A stretch of DNA of 64,000 nucleotides from Mesotaenium endlicherianum (GCA_009602735.1 WELA01001079.1:124001-188000); one strand, 5' to 3'; positions 22,589 to 33,559 are shown, numbered from the stretch's first letter. Notes: generated by a model from the letters alone, not told the origin. Translations and numbers: made by a program.

Positions 22589-24541
22589 GTGTGTGCACCG
22601 CTGACGGACATGTTGAAGAAGCAGGAGAAGTGGCTATGGGGTGACAAGGACCAGCAAGCCTTCGAGAAGATTAAGGCACCTGTGTTGGCAACTGCAAGTT
22701 TAGAACTTCCTTTCACCATTATCACAGGCGCATCAAACTTTGCAGTGGGGGCCATTCTTCTCCAGGACCAGGACAAGGGATTGCAGCCTGTGGCATACGA
22801 GAGCAGGAAGTTGGTTCCTGCTGAGCAGAATTATGCAGCACACGAGCGGGAAATGTTGGCTATTATCCAGGCTTTGAGGATTTGGCGATGTTATGTGGAC
22901 GGACGGAAGGTGTTCATCAAGACCGACCACAAGAGCTTGGAGAAGTTTATGACGCAACCAACGTTGACACCAAGACAGGCAAGGTGGATGGAATTTCTGC
23001 AACACTTCGACCACAAGATTGAGTATTTACCTGGAAAGATCAACCCTGCAAATGCTTTATCCAGAAGTTGTGACCTTGCAGCTGTCTCGGTTATCAAGGA
23101 GAGTATGGACTTCAAGGAGAAGCTTCGGAGAGGTTATGAGGAGGACCCACGGTTTGTTGATGGTGGAGCAGCTGAGTTCAATGCTAGTATGCAGAAGAAG
23201 GACCGCATATGCTATAATGGTGATTCCAAGAGATTGGTGGTACCTGATATCAAGGAGCTACGAGACTTACTACTTACGAAGCATCATGATTGCTTATATG
23301 CTGGACACTTTGGAAGCGAGAAGACGGCAAGCGTGCTGAAGCGGGAATACTACTGGAGAATTATGGACAAGGACATCGAGGAGTGGACTAGGAGTTGCGA
23401 TGTGTGCCAGAGAAACAAGACACCCAATCAAAAGAAGGGAGGTACATTGCAGCCCCTGCCATTTCCAGAGTATCCTTGGGAGCAGATTGCTATGGACTTC
23501 ATCACGTCATTACCTGTGAGTGGTCGAGGGCACGATGCTCTTTGGGTTGTATGTGATAGACTCAGCAAGATGGCTCACTTCATTCCCATGAAGGAGACTT
23601 GTACGGCAGCAGATGTGACACGGCTATTCTTTGATCATAATTTCAGGCTACATGGGTTGCCAAAGCTGATTGTTTCAGATCGCGATCCAAGATTTACTAG
23701 CAACTTCCGGCGGTCATTGTTTACTTTGATGGGGACCAAGTTGAGTATGAGCACTTCCTATCACCCTCAGACAGACGGGCAAAGTGAGAGGCTCAATAGA
23801 ACTCTGCAAGAGGTGGTTAGGAGTTTCACCATGGAAGACCCTTCAGAGTGGGACAAGAAGCTCCCAGGATTGGAATTTGCCTACAACAACATCATGCAGG
23901 GATCGACCAAGCAGTCACCAGTTGCTATGGTTTATGGAAGAGAAGTATATCATCCAGAAAACATGTTGTTGGAGAAGGCCAAGGAGACTCAGGTTCCTAC
24001 TACACAAGCTTTTATGGAGCAGATGGCCAAGACTTGGGATATGGCGAAGACGTGTATTCGGAAGGCACAGGAAGAGCAAGTCAAGCATGCTAACAAGCAC
24101 AGGAGGGAAGTGACATACCATGTGGGCGACAATGTACTCTTGTCCACAGAGAACCTACCTTTCACAGGCAAGAGGAAACTGCGGGCACTGTTTACAGGTC
24201 CCTTTGTAGTGCTCAAGCAGGTGAATCCAGTGGTCTACAAGTTGGAACTTCCTTCAGGCTGGCGTATCCATGATGTGTTCCATGTCAGTTGTTTGCGGCC
24301 ATACGTGGACCCGAATGAAGGACATCCAGGACGACTACCCACACCGCCACCACCGGTCGAGATTGATGATGTATTGGAGTATGAAGTGGGAGCAATTGTC
24401 GGCAATCGACGAGTCAAGCAAGGTCAACAACTTGTCCAAGAGTATCTGGTCAAGTGGAAAGGATACCATGCGGACGACAACACTTGGGAGCCGGAGGCCA
24501 ACTTGACTCATTGTAAGAGTAAGTTGAGACGTTATCTGTAG
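22589..24541 (+). CDS. pol: Chromovirus pol: RNase H, integrase and chromodomain
   Basis: This 650-residue open frame starts in the connection before RNase H (ITGASNFAVGAILLQD, YAAHEREMLAII, IKTDHKSLEKF). The integrase has an HHCC finger (HHDC..AGHFG...CDVCQRNK), the first catalytic Asp in AMDFITSLP, the second in VSDRDPRFTSN, and Glu in PQTDGQSERLNRTLQ. A GPY/F-type region (FTGPFVVLKQVNP) precedes a C-terminal chromodomain (VQEYLVKWKGYHADDNTWEP). Chromodomains of this type guide integration to heterochromatin. The frame is intact, but it is separated from RT by a TGA just upstream, so it would not be made from a normal Gag-Pol. Confidence 0.93.
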   Translation: MCAPLTDMLKKQEKWLWGDKDQQAFEKIKAPVLATASLELPFTIITGASNFAVGAILLQDQDKGLQPVAYESRKLVPAEQNYAAHEREMLAIIQALRIWRCYVDGRKVFIKTDHKSLEKFMTQPTLTPRQARWMEFLQHFDHKIEYLPGKINPANALSRSCDLAAVSVIKESMDFKEKLRRGYEEDPRFVDGGAAEFNASMQKKDRICYNGDSKRLVVPDIKELRDLLLTKHHDCLYAGHFGSEKTASVLKREYYWRIMDKDIEEWTRSCDVCQRNKTPNQKKGGTLQPLPFPEYPWEQIAMDFITSLPVSGRGHDALWVVCDRLSKMAHFIPMKETCTAADVTRLFFDHNFRLHGLPKLIVSDRDPRFTSNFRRSLFTLMGTKLSMSTSYHPQTDGQSERLNRTLQEVVRSFTMEDPSEWDKKLPGLEFAYNNIMQGSTKQSPVAMVYGREVYHPENMLLEKAKETQVPTTQAFMEQMAKTWDMAKTCIRKAQEEQVKHANKHRREVTYHVGDNVLLSTENLPFTGKRKLRALFTGPFVVLKQVNPVVYKLELPSGWRIHDVFHVSCLRPYVDPNEGHPGRLPTPPPPVEIDDVLEYEVGAIVGNRRVKQGQQLVQEYLVKWKGYHADDNTWEPEANLTHCKSKLRRYL

Positions 24542-24565
24542 AATGCGTCAAGGACGTCGCATCTT

Positions 24566-24576
24566 GAGGAGGGGGA
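24566..24576 (+). other. Polypurine tract of chromovirus family A
   Basis: GAGGAGGGGGA lies three bases before the 3' LTR, where plus-strand DNA synthesis of LTR retrotransposons is primed. Confidence 0.85.
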
Positions 24577-24579
24577 TGA

Positions 24580-25319
24580 TGTAAGGTCATAGGTTTATAA
24601 AGTGCATTTTTGAGTTTCATGAAAGTATACTTTGATTGCATAGTAGTGTGGAATGCATATTTGTGTTCATTTTGATGTAAAGTTCATCGAATATGGTCAA
24701 GTATTGAGAGAGTTATGGATTTCCGAAGATTAGTTTTGAGGTCGGTTGACGACTGTCCTTAATTCGCGGTGAGCGCAACTGTGCGATTGACCGACAGCGT
24801 CGAGCGATCTAGTCCGTTAGAATGAACTCGAACCTTCACGTAAGTTCGGCTGACGCGGAGTGCCGACTAGGTCAATGTACCTGGAAGTTTCGATTTAGCC
24901 TAGCGCGTCTAAGATAGAATATTCTAATAATGTCGATGCATGTATGTAGACGTCAATTCGGCCCCACACGTCAGATTAGACCGATCTGGCTTACTCACGA
25001 ATAATCTGGAAGGGACGATTTGACGAACACTAAGGAAATTCCGTAGCTTCCTCCTAGAGAGGAGCACTCAGGCAGAAAATTATAAATAGGCATAACTTCT
25101 TTGTTTCTTATCAGTTTTCACTTCTGTAAATTTCTACGGGTTTGTAATGACAAGGCCGATCATTCTAGTTTATTTTTGAGCTGTTTCTTGCTACTCAAAA
25201 TGTTGAGTATTTTTCCTAAGCTTTGTTAGTGATATGCCGTTGCACTCTCTAGTATGATTGCAACTAGGTCCTTTCCTCGTGAGTTACTACGCTTCCACTA
25301 GGGCACTCTGTTCCTTTCA
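24580..25319 (+). repeat. 3' LTR of chromovirus family A
   Basis: The 740-bp LTR starts TGTAAGGTCATAGG and ends TCCTTTCA, directly followed by the ATAAT target duplication. It differs from the 5' LTR by scattered substitutions and small indels, most densely in the first 150 bp. Confidence 0.93.
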
Positions 25320-25704
25320 ATAATGATTCGCATCTGGTCTCGCAAATTTTTGTAAAATGGCAACGATAGAATCTGGAGCTAGAGGTTGCTTAACATTGTT
25401 AGGTCTCGCGTGTAACCTAGGAGGCTGTGTCTTTGAAGACCTTTATTGCTAGACTCTCTGTAGGGCTAGGCAAATTTGGAAGAGCATGTGTAGTGTGTAT
25501 TGCAGCAGATGTCAAATTAAATTGTGATACCGTAGCTATGGTGTCAATGAGACTAGACATATATAATGCGCAAATTCCTGGCGCTGCAGGTAAATCCTTG
25601 AAGTCATATTTTTTTTGGCAGAAGTTTTGGAACCTCATCCAATAAGTATCATAAGTTTTCAAAGATGATGCGGCTCTGCTGGAGAAGACTGAATCGCACC
25701 TCAA
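25320..25704 (-). pseudogene. Tyrosine recombinase, N-terminal core-binding half
   Basis: The product (from RCDSVFSSRAASSLKTYDTY through FQNFCQKKY, ICALYMSSLIDTI and LTSAAIHTTHAL) has the SAM-like core-binding fold sequence that precedes the catalytic domain of DIRS-type recombinases. The frame shifts near 25417 and then reads through HARPNNVKQPLAPDSIVAIL to the chromovirus insertion point. The catalytic half continues at 19214. Confidence 0.75.
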
Positions 25705-25941
25705 TTTGGCTATCGTTTGTAACTCTGGATGCCTGGCAATTATCTGGCCTGCTCACACATAGGGAGGGGCTATTCTTAGCGCTAACATATCACATATAGG
25801 TGCTCCTTTATATCCAAAAGCTGCTACATCGCTACCTGCAGAAAGCACTTCCTCACTATAGCCCACATATTACCACAGGTTTACTGCTCGTGTCCAAACT
25901 CCTGGTGCTCGAAACAACAGAGGCCACCAGCTAGCTGCTAC

Positions 25942-27560
25942 TCACAGTGGGACAACTAGAGTACAAACTGCTTCCTCTTTCCTAACATGGTGTATAATAA
26001 ATGGTATCTCTTGGGGGGGAGGGAAGGCAAAGTTATTCTCGCATTTCCACAATATCGTCAAAGCATTTACTGCCTCTGCTTTTGGGTAGGGGTACGCAGA
26101 ACAGAATTTAACAATTTGCCTGTTAGCAGGAGTATCATATCTATCTATGGAATGCGGTCCCCAACAAGCTTCTAACTGCTCAAAATGTACTTTTCTTAAC
26201 ATGTAATCATCCTTTTCTTTTGCATGCAAGATGCTGTTGAGAATATCATTCTGTATGACAGGCATCCAATGTACCTCTAAGTAAATGTTAGCTGTGTTAA
26301 CCAGCTCAAAGATCATCTGACATATAGTGTGAATAACGTCTGCTGTAGATATACCTTGCGTCAGATGTTTCTGGGCCTGTTTGCTGTCCGTCCTGACCAA
26401 CACAGGCTTTCCGTGTAATTGAGCAACATGCGCCTCCAGCTGTAGAAAAACTCTTTCGAGTCGTGGCAACGCACCGTACTCCATACTGGACGTTTCAGGG
26501 ACTTCACCCGTTAAAACGCTTGTGCTAGGTGGTTCTAGCTGATTCATGACTCCCCTCCAGCCTGGTGCTTTTGTAATAGAGTATGATTGAAGAATGACCT
26601 CTGAAGTTGAGTGACCTCTCATGACTACGCCATTGAAATTCTCGAATTGCTCTCTTTCAAGAAGCAACACTGCGTGGCAACCCCATCATGTAAATGTACA
26701 TGTGAGCACCAATCTTGCTTAGTCTTATGCGCATGAAACAAGTGACAAGAAAACGTCCCAACGACCTTCCCAAACGCCAGCTTCATGAAGACTATTTGTC
26801 CTGCGACCGATGCCACTTCTTTGGCAGGAGGTAACTGCTGGTCGTGGTAAGATAACAGGAGTTTGTCTATCTTCCCCAACAATTTCTGTTTTTGATTGTG
26901 GTCCATGTACAGCTTCATACTTCTAGAATCGATGACTCTACCCAGAAATCGCTGAACTTTACCAAAATTAACTAAAATGCCCGCTCCTTCAAAATCCGAC
27001 AGCACCATGGAGACCTGTTCAGCGTGCTCCGTGGGACTTTTACAAGCTACTCAAAAATCATCTAAGTAGGGAATGACCCTCATACCCACTTGTCTCCATT
27101 TTTTAACTTATACTTTCATGACTTGAATGAACACATATGGAGCTGTCACAAGGCCAAAGGAGAGGCTAGTGAACGCATATCTTTTGCCCTCAAATCTGAA
27201 ACCCATATAAGTCAAAAAATCCTTATGCATCTTAAGGTGGTGATAACCAGATTTGAGATCCACCATAGAAAAGTAGGCTCCCGGCTCCTCTACATCCGGT
27301 AGTTTTTGGAGACCTTCATATTTAAATTTAGTTCTTTCCACATGTTTATACACATATCGAAGATCCAAAATAAGTCAAAGTTTTCTTCCCTCCACAACAT
27401 TCTGTGGGGATATGCAAATCGGTGGCTGAGGAGCTGACCATTCAATGGCGGCTCGCTTGTTCAATAGGTCTTGAATGGCATCTCGTGTGAAGTCCGGAAA
27501 CTTCTTGACACCTTGCAAATTTTCTCTAGTATATCTCCGCGGTGCCCCTAATTCATTCCA
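25942..27560 (-). pseudogene. pol: PAT-like element pol: reverse transcriptase and RNase H
   Basis: The RT region is recognisable in order on the minus strand: WSAPQPPICISPQNVVEG, RTKFKYEGLQKLP, YFSMVDLKSGYHHLKMHKD, then YAFTSLSFGLVTAPYVFIQV, and the catalytic YLDD in VIPYLDDF near 27060, followed by a stop. The thumb-like stretch (GILVNFGKVQRFLGRVIDS) and RNase H follow (MEYGALPRLERVFLQLEAHV, VLVRTDSKQAQKHL, EVHWMPVIQNDI). A DIRS-type tail ends the gene (DDYMLRKVHFEQL, WGPHSIDRYDTPANRQ, EAVCTLVVPL). The gene is split by stops and frame changes near 26650, 27050 and 27380. Confidence 0.85.
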
Positions 27561-28014
27561 GTTTCATTTGGTATCCATCTTTGACGATAGATAAAACATA
27601 AGAACTAATGCACCATGTGATCCACCAGTGGTAGTTGTCAGCGAGCCTGTGATCCATGCACACTGTTGTCGCTTGCTAGTCCAATACTTTACCAGCAGCA
27701 GCAGGCAAAGGCACTCTGTTGCCAAGAATACAAGCAAGTTCCTCATCAAATCTCGCATTTTGTGGACAAAAAGACGTGTGAGCACAAAGTGTTACGAGAG
27801 GTGTGCTTACTGTCTGTATTCAGACAATCGTATACGAGCGTCATACATGTTGCACAATGAATCCATCTTGCCATCCAATGGAAGACAATCTGAAGGACAC
27901 TAGCCACTTTCGTTGCAGTCCTGGCAATTGCCATTTCATCATTACATCTTTCAAGTGCCAATTGGCCTCGCAGTATGACCAAAAAAGCCAACTGGCCTCG
28001 CACTATGTCTTGCA

Positions 28015-29021
28015 CTAAATCTGCCTAAATTGCGCAGAAGGAGGTGGTCCCATTATAGGGGGTCCCATGGGCGGTTCCATTGGAGATTGGAAATGCTGTA
28101 CCGGTATAGCTCTATTTTCAGGACGACCATCATACCGATTAGGCTGCTGACACTCTGTGGAAAGATGACCATGTATGCCACAATTGTAGCAGTACGCACG
28201 GACCATGCCGTTTTCTTTAGGGCCACTGACCTTGACGAACTTGTCCGGTCTGGGTTTGTACCCTTCCTCTTTCATTTTAGCTTTTTGACTATGGCATAAA
28301 GCGTCTAAGTCTTCCTTCTCTGGATCTTTTCCTTTCGTGATACATTTTTTAATGGCCTCGTTTACTACTGGCCAAGAATATTCCTCCGCCAGCCAGACTT
28401 GCCTCTTGCAAAACTAATCACTGACACAATAGAAGCGAGCAGTGTACCTGTGGTTTCAGTGTCGTTGTTGCCCAAGGCTGCCTGCGCTTGCATCGTCAGT
28501 TCCTCCAGCTCGTTGCAGTATTTGACTTGGACTTTATTGCCTTCTGACAGTTTGCTGATTCCTTCCCTGTCCTTCTCCTCTTTCAGTCGCTTCATCTCTC
28601 GCATAAGCTGGTCCGTCGTGCTGCTGTCCGCTGGTCTCTTGCCTTTGTCCTAAACTTTTTCTGTCAGTGCCTCTAGGATCTGCTGCATCTTATCCATTCT
28701 CTGAGCGACATCGAGTAATTGTGGGTCTGGTGTTTGTTTCTAGATTGCTCGTGCAGCCAGGACCTGGTCCTCGGAGATTTTACGGGCTTCAATTTCGGCC
28801 AAAACTTGCTCTTGTGTGAGACGCAAAAGGACTTCCTTGTCAGCGTCTGGCAGTGATGCAAGGGAAACTTGGGAGCTAGTGCCTTCCTGCGTAACCTTGC
28901 AAGCGTTAAGCGTAGGGTCAGAATCTGCCATGATGAGGTGTGGAGAACTCGCATTATCGGGCGGTAACTTGCCAGAGGCTCGTAAATGCTTTAAGACTCG
29001 AGCCTGAATTCTTGTGGACAT
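28015..29021 (-). pseudogene. gag: PAT-like element gag
   Basis: The minus-strand frame from 29021 (MSTRIQARVLKHL...) leads through charged helical segments (LRLTQEQVLAEIEARKISED, MREMKRLKEEKDREGISKL) to a zinc knuckle CYNCGIHGHLSTEC near 28190. A proline-rich end (MEPPMGPPIMGPPPSAQF) follows. A TAG near 28740 and frame changes near 28650 and 28365 interrupt it. Position and zinc knuckle support a nucleic-acid-binding Gag; the N-terminal part has no motif I can name. Confidence 0.7.
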
Positions 29022-29063
29022 AGAAGCTCGCTTAATCCGAGGGAGAGTATACGACGGCGGAGA

Positions 29064-29286
29064 GTTCTATCTGCACTTTCACAAACTTCTTCGTCACTGC
29101 AATGAATGGTGAGTATTGTCTTTGAGGATAATAATGTGTGCGAAGTTCTTTGACTTTCACTTTCGATGGTTCGTTAGGATATCTATTTTGGGGAGTTATC
29201 ATAATCATGTGACACTTGTGTGATTGCTTATGTCACAAATCTAGTTTTGCGCCAAGTACTTGTTGCAAAACTTCTATTTGTGAGAT
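29064..29286 (-). repeat. 5' repeat (A copy) of the PAT-like element
   Basis: This direct repeat of 18195-18417 lies upstream of gag at the 5' end of the element. Similarity ends at about 29286 in CTTCTATTTGTGAGAT, the same junction sequence where A meets B at the other end. Confidence 0.8.
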
Positions 29287-30240
29287 GTTAAGATACAGTG
29301 TTACGAAATCTATAACTTTGACGGCGCAGCACGCGTGACGCAAGTCACAGCCGCTCAGGTACGAGAAGTCAACGTTGACTCACCGACCAAATGACTTACT
29401 TTTTCATAATCAGCATTGAAAGTCAAAGTCCAAGTCACATGAAAGCGTGACTCTGATAAGTCAAAATTGACACTCAGTGATGGGTAGGGTTTGACAGCCA
29501 AGTGAGCTGAGAAGCTGATCCCCCTAAGACCAGATAACGATCCACACCAACAGATGCCGAGCCAAGTGCCGTTGATGGAGCATCCACCCTGGCAAGATAG
29601 GATGAGCTGTGTGGACTGGCCACCTTAGCTTTGGACCTGTGAGGCAGCTGCCACGACTTGAGCGGCCACGTCAAAGGACACAGACTTGATGGCCACATAG
29701 GCGTCTATGTAGACCGAAAGGCAAGCAGTCACGTGCGACAATCACAAGGCGTGCATGCATCCTAAGTGACGTCGAATTACATAAAATGTCACGAGGGACA
29801 GCTTGCATGCATGTTGACACTCTAACTCAGCATTGATATTCTCGAGGGAAAACGGCGTGTGTGGTGCCTGGGTAAGGCACGAGCCTTGCACGAACTTACC
29901 TCATTCTTGCCCTCACACATTTTCTCAAGAAGGAGAAGGAAGCGCAGGAGCAAAAGGTGAAGACAAGACAAAGCGCAAAGGAGAAGGAGTTCCTAAAGCC
30001 TCCAAGGGCCGACAAGCCACGCTTTTGCCGACGCCTAGGAGATTCTTCTCATTGTACCATAGAAAAGTTGGGAATTTGAAGTTCTCGACAAGACACTTTC
30101 TCGAAAGAAGTAGAGAGCTTGTTGACGAGAATTTGCTAGGAGTTCTAGCACAAATTTGGACCAAACGCCACAAACGGGCAAAAAGCACATAGAATAGTGA
30201 GTGCTGTGTTAGTTTCTAAGGTCTCAGAAGTCTCAATTGC
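29287..30240. other. Unassigned; no convincing gene
   Basis: An open plus-strand frame at 29833-30192 gives a basic lysine-rich peptide with no motif I recognise. It may be chance. The left part is rich in AGTCA-type motifs. No transposon ends were identified. Confidence 0.35.
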
Positions 30241-30942
30241 TGAAATAAATCGACTCACCAATAGGCGATTAACAATTAATAGAATATGTTTGTATCAGCA
30301 ATTAATCGTTATGGTATATCTGTTCAACTTATTGATCAACAAAAGACCGCACAACTAGCTTAGGCACATTCATAAGTCAAATGCAAGTGAGGAGCATCCA
30401 CCATGCTATCAGTAAAATCACACATAAGCAAGGATACTAAGCAGTTCGAGTAACGACTTCCAACCTTTGATTCAGATGTTCTCTCAGCCGTACAGAGAGA
30501 TGGCCTCGTTTCCAGATGCCGAACTCGAGGTCATAACCTAAGTTATGTACATGGAATGAAGTTACTGTTCAATGGCTAGTGCAATGGCAACACCTACCCG
30601 CGAATTAACCATGTTTATAGGACCTTGGCAAACCAAATTCAGAGCCATCTCCCATCATTCCAAATCGCCATCCACCCAAGGGTGTCAACTGGCCACTCAT
30701 CTAGCATATCGCATAACTAGGTAGTACATTGATACCGAGTACAACAATCAGCTAACTATCAAAGAACGTGTCAATGAGCTGACCAATAGTGGACTTCATC
30801 CTGCAGCTTTCGGCTAAGTCATTATACTGAATAATACTAAATTGTCCAGCAAATTAAGAATTAAGTACAGTTTAATACACTAGGCTTAATTGGCTGTTGT
30901 ATTTAAATGAGTATTATACTACCATAACACTGATTTGTTACA
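30241..30942 (-). repeat. Solo or orphan LTR of gypsy family B
   Basis: The 702-bp sequence reads TGTAACAAATCAGTG... to ...TTTCA on the minus strand and aligns along its length with the LTRs at 6023-6740 and 33560-34278. No primer-binding site or gag adjoins it. The 5-bp flanks (ATTGC and ATCCC) do not match, so it may be a remnant of a rearranged element rather than a simple solo LTR. Confidence 0.75.
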
Positions 30943-31070
30943 ATCCCTCCAACTTATTTTGTTGTCGTTTTGACAACACTAAAGCACTCATTTTAATAAC
31001 AACATAGCAACGCAAATAACAATTTGACAAAAGCATGCGACACACTAGACTACTGATCCACGCATGCAAG

Positions 31071-32291
31071 TTATGTCCCCGGCGCTCTATCTTCTAGGGA
31101 TTTGGACGTAGACCAGGACCTTGTCCACCTATCAAGTGGCCTTCTGAACCCCTCAGTCCCAGCCCAAGGTGGGTCCATAGGAGAACGCAACAACTGAGCA
31201 GCCTCCCCTTGCACAGTTTGCAAGTTGATGGAAGTCGCTCGTACCTGTGCAATCTGCAAACTGACAGGAAGCACTACAGGGTTGCCAGAAGGATATTGTA
31301 TGACATGAAATGAGGGCACATGCCCTCGGTGCAATGGTGAACCTGGCATCCATATAGCTGCTTCCCTAGGAGCCCTCCTGCCGGCCCTATCTGCCTCAAA
31401 TTTAGCCCCCAAGGGTGGGGTCTTCCCTTGCTACAGCTCCACAGCCAAGTGACGTGCCTCTGTAGCTGCTTGCTGCTGGCTAGTCTCCTCCAGCCGCAAG
31501 GCCCTCTCTGCCACAGATAGTCCAGTCTTCTGCAGGGCAAGAGATTTTGCAGGAGTCTGAAACCTGGCACGACTGGACTCTGCATCTGTATCCCGTTCCT
31601 CTTCATCCTCTTGCTCCTCCGAGACTGCTGGTGTTGACTCTGCCATCTCGTCCAGCTGGACCTAGGCAGAAAATACGCAAATAATTCCCCTATTCTAGCT
31701 TTTGGTGGGGGTTGAAGGCCTTGACTATGCTCAGGTCCTTAACCCATTGCTTGCCTACCCATTTAGTATAAGCATGCTTACCCTTGGAGAAAGAGTATCT
31801 GGCTCTGGTCCTCTTATCCTTCATCTCTTCACTGTAGCACCTCCTTAGCCCATCTAGTCTAGGGTCCCAAGGTGCAATGTGAGGAGGTAGAGAGATGGTG
31901 CCGTCCGATGGGGGGTCAAAGCCATTCTCCAGACTATCAATGTTCATGCCCAACCCGTAGGCTACGTGAAGAAGGCAGGGTTCGTTGTATTTAGTGTGCA
32001 AAGGTACCAGTAGGCTACAAACATCTGCTGGCTGGTCTCCTTGGCGAAGAATTCCTAACTCCTCCTTTCTACCTCATTATACATAGGCTTGAAATTTTGG
32101 AAGGGTGTTACATCTCTCAAGCTATCCGGTAGCATCTGGATCATCCTAATGACTCTCTGAGATCCTACTATTCTTGGTACTGGCCCAGGTGGGTCTTCAA
32201 GACGGATGGTCACGACCTTGGCTTTCTTGGCAATATACCCCACCATCTTGGCATATTCATCGTACAAAAGAAGTTCAGTGTGAACCTTAAT
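31071..32291 (-). pseudogene. Unrecognised gene, 3' portion, interrupted by a solo LTR
   Basis: The minus strand shows ordered coding segments: VHTELLLYDEYAKMVGYIAKK with RLEDPPGPVPRIVGSQRVIR (from 32291), a frame change near 32060, LHTKYNEPCLLHVAYGLGMN with IAPWDPRLDGLRRCYSEEMK and AYTKWVGKQWVKDLS (to 31690), then an acidic region (SEEQEDEEERDTDAESS) with a probable coiled coil, and a basic C-terminus to 31071. I do not recognise the family. Reading resumes beyond the LTR at 33046-33165 in the same direction (ENRATKQTVTLQREGEG). It could be a host gene or an unclassified transposon gene; stops and frame changes mark it as broken. Confidence 0.45.
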
Positions 32292-33045
32292 TGTAAGGTC
32301 ATAGGTTTATAAAGTGCATTTTTGAGCTCCTTGAAAGTATGTTTTGACTGCATAGAAGCGTAGAGTGTATTTTTGTGGTTATTTTGGTATAAAGTTCATT
32401 GAATTTGGTCAAGTATTGAGAGAGTTACAGATTTCTGAAGTTTAATTAGTTTTGAGGTCGGTTGACTACTGTTCTTAATTCGCGGTGAGCGCGATCGTCG
32501 GATTGACCAACAGCGTTGAGCGATTTGGCCCGTTACAGTGAACTCGAACCTTCACGTAAGTTTGGCTGACGCGGAGTGCCGACTATATTAATTAACCTAG
32601 ACCTTTCGATTTTGCCTAGCGCGCCTAACTTAGTTTATTCTAGATATTTTGATGCATGCATGTGGACGTCAAATGAACCCGACACGTCAGATGAGAAAGA
32701 TCTGGCTTACTCACGAATATTCTGATAAGGAAAATTTAATAACACTTAATAAAATTCTATGCTAAGCGGCCCTCCCGTCTAAAGAAGAGGACTTAGGTCA
32801 ACAAACTATAAATAGGCATAACTACTTCATTTCTTAATAGTTTTCACTTCTGTAAATCTCTACGAGTTTGTAATGACAAGGCCTTTCAACTTCCATCATT
32901 TTTGAGCAATTTCTTGCTACTCAAAATGTTGAGTATTTTACCTAAGCTTTCTTAGTGATATGCCGCTGCACTCTTTAGTATGATTGCAACTAGTTCCTTT
33001 CCTCGCAAGTTACTACGCTTCCACTAGGGCACTTTGCCCCTTTCA
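32292..33045 (+). repeat. Solo LTR of chromovirus family A
   Basis: The 754-bp sequence begins TGTAAGGTCATAGG and ends CCCCTTTCA, matching both LTRs of the element at 19.2-25.3 kb. No internal sequence adjoins either end. The flanks TTAAT and TCAAT agree at 4 of 5 positions, consistent with an old target duplication. It was probably left by recombination between two LTRs. It splits the unrecognised minus-strand gene around it. Confidence 0.88.
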
Positions 33046-33165
33046 TCAATATACCTGTCCACAGCCCCCTCCCCCTCCCTTTGCAGGGTCACCGTCTGCT
33101 TTGTTGCTCTATTCTCTTAGGCATACTTCAGTGCCTTCTGTAACATATCAAATCCTAGTTTAAAA
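33046..33165 (-). pseudogene. Unrecognised gene, upstream portion (continues at 32291)
   Basis: A short minus-strand coding stretch (LQKALKYA, one TAA, then ENRATKQTVTLQREGEGAVD) reads towards the solo LTR and lines up with the coding stretch beyond it. A pyrimidine-poor but possible acceptor (ATATGTTACAG) precedes it. It is linked to the 31071-32291 segment only by position and frame. Confidence 0.35.
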
Positions 33166-33559
33166 TTTCGACCATACAGGCTGCATGTGCCGCATTGTAC
33201 AAATTTTGTACGCCGTATTCTCGTATGACACAATTTGAGTATACCTCGTTGTCGCTTTGATATTTGTTTTAAAGTGCAGTCGTTTCCTTTAGCACAACAC
33301 TTTTTGTTCGTTCGCCCTAACCAGCTCGGATCCCGATACGTGCCATTTAACACGCTGTCATACAGAATGACATTGAGGGAGTGCACGCGTGTTTGGTGTA
33401 AACGGAGTGTACTCACGATAGATGCCGGCTTAAGTTAGCATTTTGACTATCCGTGAGAAGTAATCGTATCTCTACACTCTGTCTGCCGGGTCGATGCTTC
33501 GTCATGCAAATTAAACTACTCCGTTGCTGTGCATGTTCGTGACATTCGCGCACGTCTGC

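Larger units (their letters stand above)
19215..25319 (+). mobile_element. Full-length Ty3/gypsy chromovirus (family A)
   Basis: This element is complete in structure: 5' LTR 19215-19961, primer-binding site, gag, protease, reverse transcriptase, RNase H, integrase with a C-terminal chromodomain, polypurine tract and 3' LTR 24580-25319. It is flanked by a perfect 5-bp duplication, ATAAT at 19210-19214 and 25320-25324. It sits in the recombinase gene of the PAT-like element in the opposite orientation. Stops in gag, at the protease-RT boundary, in RT and before RNase H, plus a small deletion in RT, make it inactive. The LTRs differ at many positions, so the insertion is not recent. Confidence 0.95.
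17864..29286 (-). mobile_element. PAT/DIRS-like tyrosine-recombinase retrotransposon with a nested chromovirus
   Basis: The order on the minus strand is 5' repeat (29064-29286), gag (about 29021-28015), reverse transcriptase plus RNase H (about 27560-25942), tyrosine recombinase (25704-25320 and 19214-18640), then three repeat blocks (18538-17864). DIRS-order elements use a tyrosine recombinase instead of a DDE integrase and leave no target duplication; none is seen here. Without the nested 6.1-kb chromovirus at 19215-25319 the element would be about 5.3 kb, a normal size. All genes carry stops or frameshifts, so the copy is dead. Split rather than inverted repeats place it nearer PAT/Kangaroo-type elements than DIRS1. 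Confidence 0.82.

Noticed and set aside
29833-30192. 119-residue plus-strand frame with Lys-rich centre
   Set aside because: No homology, start signal or neighbouring gene supports it; it is left as unassigned.
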